Positions 57,363 to 64,000 of a DNA stretch of 64,000 nucleotides are shown here, one piece after another. Below the pieces are notes generated by a model, which saw only the letters and a program-made list of their open reading frames with translations, was not told the origin of the DNA and made no database searches. Position numbers and translations under genes: made by a program. Each line of letters begins with the position of its first letter. Positions within the stretch are counted from its first letter, which is position 1. The stretch is from the NCBI RefSeq assembly GCF_016495405.1, contig NZ_CP044522.1:2447876-2511875 (forward strand). Reading direction: 5' to 3'. This stretch comes from Cobetia sp. cqz5-12 (GTDB taxonomy: Bacteria; Pseudomonadota; Gammaproteobacteria; Pseudomonadales; Halomonadaceae).

Positions 57363-57389
57363 ACACCCCGTCAGTTGCTGGCGGGGTGT
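57363..57389 (+). terminator. Terminator hairpin after cdhCAB
   Basis: ACACCCCG (57363-57370) and CGGGGTGT (57382-57389) pair perfectly with an 11-base loop; only a short T run follows. Confidence 0.7.
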
Positions 57390-57428
57390 TATCGTATGCA
57401 TGACCTTTTCTTTTTCAGGCTGAATATC

Positions 57429-58352
57429 ATGACAACAGAGACGCTTTCCCCGCTGCGCTGCCATGACTTCATCGAGGCGTTCTCGCAAGGCATGGCGGAA
57501 CTCGAAGGGCTGTCGGTCGCCGAGAGTCGCCCCTTCTGCGAAGCGCTCTACGCGCGACTGGCCGCACCACTCGCAGATGGCGTCACGACAAGCGACGAGA
57601 CACTGCATTCCGATGATGGCCACGTCATTGCTTTACGACGTTTCCGTCCGACGCTTGATGAGCCGCGCAAGGACGGCTGTGTCGTCTACTTGCATGGTGG
57701 CAGCTGGCAGATAGGCTCACTGGATAGCCATCAAGGGGTAGCCTCGAGCCTGGCAGCACTGCTCAATCGGGAAGTGATCAGCGTGGATTACCGGCTGCTG
57801 CCGGAAGCCTCCTACCAACAGGCGCTGATGGACTGTGATGTTGCCGTGCGCAAGCTGGCGCCTGTCGCGATAGTCGGTGATAGCGCCGGGGGGCGTCTGG
57901 TGATGGATGTCTCACGCCTGCATCACGAGACACGCTCTCCCCATGTGCTCGGCCTCATCTACCCGCCACTCGACCCGATCATGCAAATCACCACGGATGA
58001 TCTGACCACGCTCGGGCCGACGGCGCCATTGCTCAGCCGTGAAGAAATCGTCGGCATGTGGCAGCTGGTGGCCCAGGGCGATCCCTCACGCAGCTACCTC
58101 ATGACGCCGCCTCACTCTCGTCAGGCACCGGCGCAGGTCATCGAAGTGCTCTCGGTCGAACATGACCCTCTGACGGCACCGCTGGAGACGGCTGTCGCCA
58201 CCTGGAAAGCCCAGGGGGCGGAAGTCGGCTATCACTGCGCCACGGGCATGGTCCACGCCGCCCTGCACGCTCATCATGAATTGCCTGAGATGGGCATCGC
58301 CTGGCAGGCCTTCTGTCACGCTCTCGATCGGCGCCTGTGTGCTCTGGACTAG
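57429..58352 (+). CDS. Alpha/beta hydrolase (HSL-type esterase)
   Basis: The 307-residue protein has the hormone-sensitive-lipase pattern: oxyanion loop YLHGGSW, nucleophile Ser in GDSAGGRL, Asp in EHDPL and His in GMVHAAL. It should hydrolyse short acyl esters in the cytoplasm; the substrate is unknown. The start at 57429 follows an AGG-containing site, whereas 52 further upstream codons overlap the cdhB end and the terminator. It appears to be monocistronic. Confidence 0.87.
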   Translation: MTTETLSPLRCHDFIEAFSQGMAELEGLSVAESRPFCEALYARLAAPLADGVTTSDETLHSDDGHVIALRRFRPTLDEPRKDGCVVYLHGGSWQIGSLDSHQGVASSLAALLNREVISVDYRLLPEASYQQALMDCDVAVRKLAPVAIVGDSAGGRLVMDVSRLHHETRSPHVLGLIYPPLDPIMQITTDDLTTLGPTAPLLSREEIVGMWQLVAQGDPSRSYLMTPPHSRQAPAQVIEVLSVEHDPLTAPLETAVATWKAQGAEVGYHCATGMVHAALHAHHELPEMGIAWQAFCHALDRRLCALD

Positions 58353-58370
58353 CGCGCAGCCCCTCACGCA

Positions 58371-58411
58371 CGCAAACGCCCAGCCACGAGAGTCGTGACT
58401 GGGCGTTTGCG
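58371..58411. terminator. Terminator hairpin between convergent genes
   Basis: CGCAAACGCCCAG (58371-58383) and CTGGGCGTTTGCG (58399-58411) form a 13-base stem, continued inside by CACGA/TCGTG after one unpaired base. It serves the esterase gene and probably the minus-strand gene starting at 59381. Confidence 0.85.
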
Positions 58412-58475
58412 TAGCTGGTGACAGATATCTGAGTGAAAAGGCTCGGTGATCACCGCGCGAGCGTCAAGCCGTGGC

Positions 58476-59381
58476 CTAAGTCTTCAGGCTGGCCGGTGAC
58501 GTGAAGCGCAGCTCGATGGCAACCGGGCACTGACGGATACGCTGATGCCACTCCTGCTCCAGCCGCTCCCGCGTCATGTCCTGAGGCGAATCATCCGTCA
58601 GCACGACCACGACGATCAACCTGAAATTGGCCTCCAGGGTGCGATCCGCCAGCAGCGCTTCGTAGAGCAGACTTTGCAGCATCGTCTGCGCTCTGGCGTA
58701 GTGCTTCAACACCTTCACTTCAATGAACGTGAAGGGGGCGCTTTCCCCCTCGAGCAGCGCATCAAAGCAGGCATCGGTTTCGCCCACACGCACATGCCGC
58801 GTCATCTCGCCGCTCGCACCACCACCGGCAGCGGAGGATTCCTGCATCTGACGCAGCACCGCATCCTTCAGCTGGGTCATCTGCTGGCGATGATGGTCCA
58901 GATGCTCGATACGCGATAACGGCATCTTCTCATCGGCGCTGTCCTGCGGACTCAACAGCTGAGCGACGTCGGCATCGTCGACGGCCTGCCCGCTATCCTC
59001 AGCGGTGGCTGACACCTGAGCCTCGGCGTCTGCTCCGCCTTGCTGCCAATCACTCTCCCCCAGCGATTCATGCACCTCGCGAGTCAGACGCTGCTCCTGC
59101 TCGGCTGGCGACAACGTGCGCATGAAGGAGCGGTCCTTGTCGTAATCTCCCGGCGCATACAACTTGCCGTGATGCTTGGTCACGAGTCGATAGAACACCG
59201 CCAGCACCAGCAGCGGAAACACCACGATGAAACCGATCAATGGCCAACGCTCCGCCACTGTCAGCGTCTCGGCCGCCGAATTCAGCAGCAGACTCGCGAA
59301 GCCATAGATCAACGAGATGAACAACGCGATGATCCCCAGCGGGTTTCGCGCCAACTGCCTGGCATATTTCATGAACTGCAT
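58476..59381 (-). CDS. Membrane protein with a possible PD-(D/E)xK nuclease-like domain
   Basis: I do not recognise the 301-residue protein. It has two N-terminal membrane helices (about 16-36 and 46-67), an acidic linker (about 100-185) and a C-terminal soluble domain. There, FDALLEGE (Asp207) followed by FTFIEVKVL (Glu221-x-Lys223) and a helix with two Gln matches the core of PD-(D/E)xK nuclease-like folds. The domain would face the cytoplasm. It follows the HupE/YHYH series on the same strand after an 80-base gap and may or may not belong to it. GGAG precedes the start. Confidence 0.7.
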   Translation of the reverse strand: MQFMKYARQLARNPLGIIALFISLIYGFASLLLNSAAETLTVAERWPLIGFIVVFPLLVLAVFYRLVTKHHGKLYAPGDYDKDRSFMRTLSPAEQEQRLTREVHESLGESDWQQGGADAEAQVSATAEDSGQAVDDADVAQLLSPQDSADEKMPLSRIEHLDHHRQQMTQLKDAVLRQMQESSAAGGGASGEMTRHVRVGETDACFDALLEGESAPFTFIEVKVLKHYARAQTMLQSLLYEALLADRTLEANFRLIVVVVLTDDSPQDMTRERLEQEWHQRIRQCPVAIELRFTSPASLKT

Positions 59382-59461
59382 ACGCGCTCCATTCCTTGGG
59401 GCTTACTGAGGGCATCCTCATGCAATGGGGGCGAGCAGCCTGATAATGCAAGAGACCAGAC

Positions 59462-60013
59462 TCACCACTGCATCACGATGAATGTGAGCGTCATCACGCC
59501 GATGGCGACCAACCAGGCACCCAGCACGCGTTGGGCGATGACGAAAGCCGACTCGGGGAGCAAGCGCCCGGCCAGTGCAAAAATCCCCCACCCGGCGACA
59601 ACGATGAGGAGTATGGCGGTCATCACGCCCAGCAGTATTGCCACGGGCGTGGTGGCCACGTCATGCCCGACGAACAGCAGGGCGACCACCAGCGCCGACA
59701 ACGTTGCCGGGACACGCGACATCAGCGCCCTCCCCCATGGCGTGCGCAACGGTAGATGAATCGACACCAGCAAGGCCATGACGATCGCAAAGCCCACAAC
59801 CGCCATCACCAGCGAATCCGGCGCGTAAAGCGACACCACGATTCCCAGCACCATGGCATTGATCAGACGCAGGAGAGCGCGCAGCCAGTCGCCAGTCGTG
59901 AAGCGGCTCTGACAGGCAACGCCCACCAGACTGGCCGTCAGCAGTAGATAAAGAATCACCGGGCTTCCGGTGGCGGCGCGAACACCCAACAGCCATTGAT
60001 CCCACATCATCAT
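59462..60013 (-). CDS. Unrecognised membrane protein coupled to hupE
   Basis: A 183-residue protein with five or six hydrophobic segments covering nearly all of it (for example YLLLTASLVGVACQSRF and TAILLIVVAGWGIFALAG). No known motif is visible. It overlaps the hupE stop by 4 bases, so it is co-translated with HupE and is likely an interacting partner or second permease component. Confidence 0.8.
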   Translation of the reverse strand: MMMWDQWLLGVRAATGSPVILYLLLTASLVGVACQSRFTTGDWLRALLRLINAMVLGIVVSLYAPDSLVMAVVGFAIVMALLVSIHLPLRTPWGRALMSRVPATLSALVVALLFVGHDVATTPVAILLGVMTAILLIVVAGWGIFALAGRLLPESAFVIAQRVLGAWLVAIGVMTLTFIVMQW

Positions 60014-60630
60014 GCCAGGGCCTCCATCAGGAAGTAGACGCCCAACAGCGCCGTCAGAATTCCCAATCCGCGCAGCAACATGCCCTGACGGAAACGTTCC
60101 GCCATGATGCCAACGCCGATACCCGCGGCATGCAGACTGCCGGTAGCCAACATGAAGCCCATCGCAAAGGCAAAGGGATCAGACGCCAGGGGCAACTCTG
60201 CCCCGTGGGCGTAGCCATGACAGATCGCAAATACCGAGACGACCAGACAGGCGAGCCATAGCGGCAATGCGACCCGCCATACGATGAAGGCGCCGAGGAC
60301 CAGTGCAGAAAGCGCGATACCGATCTCGATGCCCGGCAGCGCCAGACCCACGATGCCGACCACACTCCCCAGCGCCATGATCATCGGGAAGACGACCGGC
60401 AGCAGCCAGGTGGCGGGCCGACCGAGAATCACGCCCCACAGGCCCACCGCCACCATGGCCGTGAAGTGATCAAGCCCCGTCAGAGGATGCAGAAAGCCCG
60501 CGGCAAAGCCACCGACGGAGTCGGTATCGACATGGGCGTGCGCAGCCCCGGAAAACAAGATCAGCAACAGGCCCAGACGGGAGATGGCTGCCCGCGTGAG
60601 TCGCGGCGCGGAAAAACGGGTGAACGTCAT
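60010..60630 (-). CDS. hupE: HupE/UreJ-family metal permease
   Basis: The 206-residue protein has a signal-like first helix ending GAAHAHVD, then about six helices with the family motifs HPLTGLDHFTAM and HGYAHGAELP. HupE/UreJ proteins carry Ni2+ or Co2+ into the cell, usually next to hydrogenase or urease genes; neither is here. The neighbours are instead two YHYH-domain secreted proteins. AAGGA 11 bases before the ATG at 60630 supports this start over one 34 codons upstream. Confidence 0.9.
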   Translation of the reverse strand: MTFTRFSAPRLTRAAISRLGLLLILFSGAAHAHVDTDSVGGFAAGFLHPLTGLDHFTAMVAVGLWGVILGRPATWLLPVVFPMIMALGSVVGIVGLALPGIEIGIALSALVLGAFIVWRVALPLWLACLVVSVFAICHGYAHGAELPLASDPFAFAMGFMLATGSLHAAGIGVGIMAERFRQGMLLRGLGILTALLGVYFLMEALA

Positions 60631-60658
60631 GAGGTAACAATCCTTCGGTGAAAAGCAT

Positions 60659-60703
60659 GAAGCCCCGCGGCAATGCAGATCTCTCGCACGGCCGCAGGGC
60701 TTC
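60659..60703 (-). promoter_or_regulatory. Hairpin in the hupE leader
   Basis: GAAGCCC and GCGGC (60659-60671) pair with GCCGC and GGGCTTC (60691-60703), one mismatch and a 19-base loop. It sits 29 bases before hupE in the 207-base spacer after the YHYH gene. It could attenuate or process the transcript; I see none of the conserved boxes of a cobalamin riboswitch. Confidence 0.5.
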
Positions 60704-60837
60704 TTCATACAGCACGCTATGTCATACAGCACTTGTGCTCAGGCAGTCCGCGCGACTGTCGGCAAGGTGGCGGGCCAGGCTGCCACTCCAAGCCGCCGCC
60801 CCAAGCTTCCACTCGGCAGCCTGATGAACATCCGCTT

Positions 60838-61968
60838 CTACTGCTCGCTGGATGCCTGAGATGGGGCCTCTGACGGCTGATCAGACTCCGGGCGATCAGA
60901 CGTGCCTTTCTTCGGCCCACCCGGGCCACCCGGGCCGGGGCCCTGGCCCGGTATGCGCGGCGAGCCGATGCCCATGCTGGCCGTGGTCACGAAGTTGCCC
61001 TTGGCGACCACGCCCTTCAGGCACTTGGGCAGATTCGGGAACTCGTCGGTGGCGTGATAATGGTACTCACCCTCGGGGTGGCGCTCGGTCGGGCCGAAGT
61101 GACCATTGCAGCTGTCGAGGTCCGTCGGGACGCTGCCGCCGGCATCCTGGGTGCCGAACATCGGGTAGCCATCAAAGGCGTAGGCAAACTGAGCGGTATG
61201 GCTCTGTGGCAGCTGACAGTGGGCATCGACACCATGCTCGTCATAGAGGGTGTCGATATCGGTCGCCGTGGCGTGCCAGTGATACCAGCCACCGGGATCG
61301 ACATGCCCGCCACAGGTATCCAGCGCCGGCAGATTGCCGGTGTCCAGCACTGATGGGGCGTCAGCGAAGATCGGCACGCCATCCAGGGCGAGACCGATCT
61401 TGGCGACGGTGCCCAGCGGCGTGGGCTTGGCAGCCTCGACCGGCTCGAGGGGCAGCAGCACGGTCATCTCGACGCTATCATCCTCGGCCACGTTGAGACA
61501 GTTGTTGGCCTCGACCGGCGTCTTGCTCAGATCCGTCATGATGTGAAGCGATTCGTCATCATCATGGAAATGAAAACCGAGCGTATCAAGCATCTCGAAA
61601 AAGGCGCGATCCAGACGATAGAGCCCCGGGTTCTCGCCATCCCAGTCCCAGATACCCCCCTCATCATCCAGAGATGGCGGGCAGAACGGGCCGGTTTTCA
61701 GGCCATCCGGCTTGTACTTGACCACCAGACGGGTGCACTGGGCCTGCGTGCCATTTTCCAGCGTACAGCTCACCGTTTCAGGGGCCTTCACCAGTGCGGC
61801 CGAAGAGAATTGGCTCGGCACGACTTCAGCGTGAGCCGCGCCGGCCATGAGCATCGCGATCGATGCTGACAGTACTGAAGCAGACAGTACTGAAGCAGAC
61901 AGTACTGAAGCGGGCAAGCGTGCCTTGTGCCGCAAGGCAGCTGCACGATGTGGAGGTGTGAAGGTCAT
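60838..61968 (-). CDS. Secreted YHYH-domain protein 2
   Basis: The 376-residue protein has a signal peptide (to about Ala47) with a repeated SVLSA segment. The body carries two modules of the form Cys-x-Gly-His followed by Tyr-His-[Tyr/Trp]-His: Cys219/His222 with YHWH at 229-232, and Cys287/His290 with YHYH at 302-305; FDGYPMFG lies between them. Such clusters of Cys and His suggest a metal site, but no function is established for YHYH proteins. The C-terminus is a Pro/Gly/Ser-rich tail. AGGAG 7 bases upstream supports the start. It is likely periplasmic. Confidence 0.87.
   Translation of the reverse strand: MTFTPPHRAAALRHKARLPASVLSASVLSASVLSASIAMLMAGAAHAEVVPSQFSSAALVKAPETVSCTLENGTQAQCTRLVVKYKPDGLKTGPFCPPSLDDEGGIWDWDGENPGLYRLDRAFFEMLDTLGFHFHDDDESLHIMTDLSKTPVEANNCLNVAEDDSVEMTVLLPLEPVEAAKPTPLGTVAKIGLALDGVPIFADAPSVLDTGNLPALDTCGGHVDPGGWYHWHATATDIDTLYDEHGVDAHCQLPQSHTAQFAYAFDGYPMFGTQDAGGSVPTDLDSCNGHFGPTERHPEGEYHYHATDEFPNLPKCLKGVVAKGNFVTTASMGIGSPRIPGQGPGPGGPGGPKKGTSDRPESDQPSEAPSQASSEQ
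61865..61909. repeat. In-frame 15-base tandem repeat in a signal peptide
   Basis: Three copies of a 15-base unit (GCAGACAGTACTGAA; first copy with one change) at 61865-61909 encode the repeated SVLSA in the signal peptide of the YHYH protein. Copy changes keep the frame and alter the length of the hydrophobic core. Confidence 0.9.
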
Positions 61969-62197
61969 TCAATGACTCCTGAGATGACGCTTGAGCATCG
62001 CGGTAAGCGCAAGATGTCACCGCGACAGAAAGGGTGAATCAATCAGAACGCAGGCAAAAGAGCAGCGCTTCATTCAACAATCAAGCAATGACAAGCGGCA
62101 GCCCACAGACAGCAACGCCCGCCCTCTGATCCCATGCAACATCATCAGAGTGGCGGGCGAAGCATTCACGGTGCATGCGGCGCAGGCGCCTTCAGCC

Positions 62198-62548
62198 TCA
62201 GCGTTCCGCTGGGCCACCCGGCGGCTTGGCACCCTCGGGCAGACAGGCAAGGCCTTCGCCGCCATCGGCCGGCGCGTCACCTGATGCCCCCGGGCCAGGA
62301 CCGCCCTCGGGCGGTGCAATGCACTGACCGGGGATCAGATCCTGCTGACCTTGCACCTGAATCTGACACTGGTCTCCCACCTGCTTGGCGACACATGCCT
62401 CCAACGCTTCCTGAGGCGGCTTGCCGCGCGGCGGTTGCTGCGCCGCACTCACGGCACTGACTGCCAGCAGGGTGCCGGTGATGGCAAACATTGCGCCCCT
62501 GCGGACGATGGCATCACTTGCGCCAGAGAGACCAGAAAGCTTCATCAT
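62198..62548 (-). CDS. Small secreted Cys-containing protein between YHYH genes
   Basis: A 116-residue protein with a signal peptide (FAITGTLLAVSAVSA) and a mature part starting QPPRGKPPQEALEACVAKQVGDQCQIQV, followed by GQCIAPP and LACLPEGAKPPGG. The four cysteines in ACx7-8Cx~20Cx~25C order probably form disulfides. I do not know a function. Its position between two YHYH genes on the same strand suggests a joint role. AGGA 9 bases before the first of two adjacent ATGs marks the start. Confidence 0.78.
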   Translation of the reverse strand: MMKLSGLSGASDAIVRRGAMFAITGTLLAVSAVSAAQQPPRGKPPQEALEACVAKQVGDQCQIQVQGQQDLIPGQCIAPPEGGPGPGASGDAPADGGEGLACLPEGAKPPGGPAER

Positions 62549-62693
62549 GCTCGTTCCTTGTGTATTCGTGCGGATCAACGCAGGGTGCCGCCAGAGTGTG
62601 CAGGCAATATGTCAGAAAGCCGCAACCACGCCGACAACCCGGGGCACCCTCTGCACTCGCAAGGGCTCCCCCATGCACACAAGAGAAACCTTC

Positions 62694-62717
62694 GGCCTCA
62701 CGCCTCGTCGTGAGGCC
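62694..62717 (-). terminator. Hairpin at the end of YHYH protein 1 gene
   Basis: GGCCTCACG (62694-62702) and CGTGAGGCC (62709-62717) form a 9-base stem across the stop codon; GGTTTCTCTT follows on the minus strand. It could attenuate transcription into the downstream genes of the series. Confidence 0.55.
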
Positions 62718-63741
62718 TTTGCCCTTCAGGCCCGCCCCCGGGCGGCCCTCCTGCCGGGCGTTCATCTGCCTTGCAGACCGCATCCGGTGAGTCGAGCGCA
62801 CAGCCGATCTCACCCTTGAAGCAGCCCAGGATCTCGTTCTTCTCGGCACTGTTGCCGTGATAGTGATAGCCGATTCCTGCGGCGACGTGACCACTGCAGG
62901 CATCCAGCTCGGCCTTTTCAGCCTCCTCACCGGTCAGCCTGGCCAGGATCGGGTAACCGTCCATCGCGAAGCCGATCATCGGGGCATCCGCTTCAGACGT
63001 CTCCTGCCTGGGGCTACAGCCATTGGCACCGTGGTAGTGATAGCCCACGTGCAGATTCACATGCCCGCCGCAATCGTCGAACGGGGCCAGAGTATGGGCA
63101 GCGAGAATCGCATCCTGCGGCGCTGCGGCATCGAATCTGACGCCGTTGAAGGCGATACCCCGTGGGCCTGGCGTGCGCCCTGTCGCCTCTTCCTGACGGA
63201 CAACAGGCACCAAGGGCAGCACATAGGTGGTCTCGACGACCTCATCCATGTATTCCGTGCGGCATTCCACGCAGTAGTTGTTGTACTCCTCGGCCACATC
63301 CGGCCGCGCCGCCTGATCACACGCGGTTCTGGTATCGGTGACGTGCACCTTGCCGGTGTCCTCATCGAACAGCTGCCACTCGGGGTCATCATAGAAAGTG
63401 GCCAGATTCTCGATGAAGGCACCATCGACATCGTATTGCTTGCCGTCGCGCACCCAGATACCGCCCTTCTCGGCACCCTCCGCGATATTGCCGGGACACC
63501 AGGGGCCCATTTGATCAGCGGCCAGCGAGTTCTTGAGCGTGATGCTGAAACACTGGGTCTCGGTACCCCCGGACAGCGTGCAATCCACTACCTCGGGGCC
63601 TGCGACGATGCTGTCGGCATCGAACATCGACTTGAGGGTAGCCAGGCGCTCGCTCATGTCGGTGCCATGGGCCATGGCGGTCGTGGAGGCCATCAAGGCG
63701 ATGGCACTCCCCAATAGCAGCTTGCTTGTCAGATGCTTCAT
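62698..63741 (-). CDS. Secreted YHYH-domain protein 1
   Basis: The 347-residue protein begins with a clear signal peptide (KLLLGSAIALMASTTAMAHG). It has two Cys-x-Gly-His/YHYH modules: Cys224/His227 with YHYH at 234-237, and Cys282/His285 with YHYH at 292-295, plus IGFAMDGYPI between them. Another Cys pair is in NNYCVECRTEY. It is paralogous to the protein at 60838 over most of its length, and the C-terminus is also Pro/Gly-rich. Metal binding is inferred from Cys and His content; the role is unknown. I start at 63741; the open frame runs 17 codons further without a signal peptide at its start. Confidence 0.87.
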   Translation of the reverse strand: MKHLTSKLLLGSAIALMASTTAMAHGTDMSERLATLKSMFDADSIVAGPEVVDCTLSGGTETQCFSITLKNSLAADQMGPWCPGNIAEGAEKGGIWVRDGKQYDVDGAFIENLATFYDDPEWQLFDEDTGKVHVTDTRTACDQAARPDVAEEYNNYCVECRTEYMDEVVETTYVLPLVPVVRQEEATGRTPGPRGIAFNGVRFDAAAPQDAILAAHTLAPFDDCGGHVNLHVGYHYHGANGCSPRQETSEADAPMIGFAMDGYPILARLTGEEAEKAELDACSGHVAAGIGYHYHGNSAEKNEILGCFKGEIGCALDSPDAVCKADERPAGGPPGGGPEGQRPHDEA

Positions 63742-64000
63742 TCCCCATCCCCTTGTCATTGCAAAAGTCGCTCTCATGCCTCTGCAGGCCACATGCAGCT
63801 ATCACTCACCCGCGGCAAACGCCGGCTGAAACCTCGTACTTCATCCAGCACAAGACGCACCCTGCCCGACAGCATGGCATCTCAAGGCGTGGATACCCGC
63901 CATCTAACAGCCATTCCCATCAGTCACGCTTTTAATACGCGGGTATGACAGCCGCATGAGGACCACCGACAGAAGCCAGTGAAAAGAGCCGATCGCACGC
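63742..64000. other. Right margin, promoter region of the YHYH-HupE series
   Basis: I see no convincing coding frame in the last 259 bases. The minus-strand promoter of the YHYH gene must lie here, and a new gene may begin just beyond the edge. No clear operator or -35/-10 pair stands out. Confidence 0.4.

Noticed and set aside
60631..60837. Cobalamin or NiCo riboswitch before hupE
   Set aside because: HupE genes are often under such control, so I looked, but the conserved boxes of a cobalamin riboswitch are absent; only a simple hairpin is present.

Overview
The window is a gamma-proteobacterial chromosome segment. It is GC-rich (roughly 60-65 % by eye in most genes), has no rRNA, tRNA, CRISPR array or insertion sequence that I can see, and is packed with compact operons. 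Complete alginate use, carnitine-to-betaine conversion, a high-affinity bd-type oxidase and many Na+/solute symporters point to a marine or halophilic member of the Halomonadaceae. Cobetia is my best guess; this is inference from gene content, not a database match.

Layout. (1) 292-3352: arsR, an ArsJ-associated GAPDH and arsJ, which detoxify arsenate by exporting 1-arseno-3-phosphoglycerate, with an ArsR-type operator. (2) 3663-6392: a canonical thioredoxin gene, then a lower-GC trxA-trxB-tetR island preceded by two nearly identical 16-bp palindromes. (3) 6690-18652: single genes and pairs: an MRJP/yellow-family lipoprotein, a NERD-zinc ribbon protein, LysR and GlxA-type regulators, a TRIC-family membrane protein, an EamA transporter, a diguanylate cyclase, and an Na+/solute symporter coupled to a DUF3311 partner. 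(4) 18997-23405: MFS transporter, luciferase-like oxidoreductase, quinone-reductase-like MDR protein and aldo/keto reductase, closed by a strong terminator. (5) 23461-29806: cydABDC behind a predicted ANR/FNR-dependent promoter. (6) 30142-32828: two overlapping diguanylate cyclase genes, paralogous to the one at 15400.

(7) 33013-40829: a four-carbon sugar-acid locus. LtnD and DenD oxidise L-threonate and D-erythronate, OtnI isomerises, OtnK phosphorylates and OtnC decarboxylates to dihydroxyacetone phosphate. GntP is the likely importer, and a divergent LacI-family regulator has matching operators. (8) 40853-54346: an alginate locus. A secreted PL7 lyase cuts the polymer, a KdgM porin and two SSS symporters import the products, two cytoplasmic PL17 oligoalginate lyases release unsaturated uronate, KdgF opens it to DEH, and a DehR-type SDR reduces DEH to KDG. 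An IclR regulator is divergent to kdgF, and a shared 21-bp motif lies at three of its promoters. KDG kinase and KDPG aldolase are not in the window.

(9) 54976-57328: cdhCAB, converting L-carnitine to glycine betaine, followed by an HSL-type esterase. (10) 58476-63741: a minus-strand series with two secreted YHYH-domain proteins, a small secreted Cys-containing protein, HupE and two further membrane proteins. I consider this the best candidate for an undescribed system: a periplasmic metal-capture and uptake module. Its function is inferred only.
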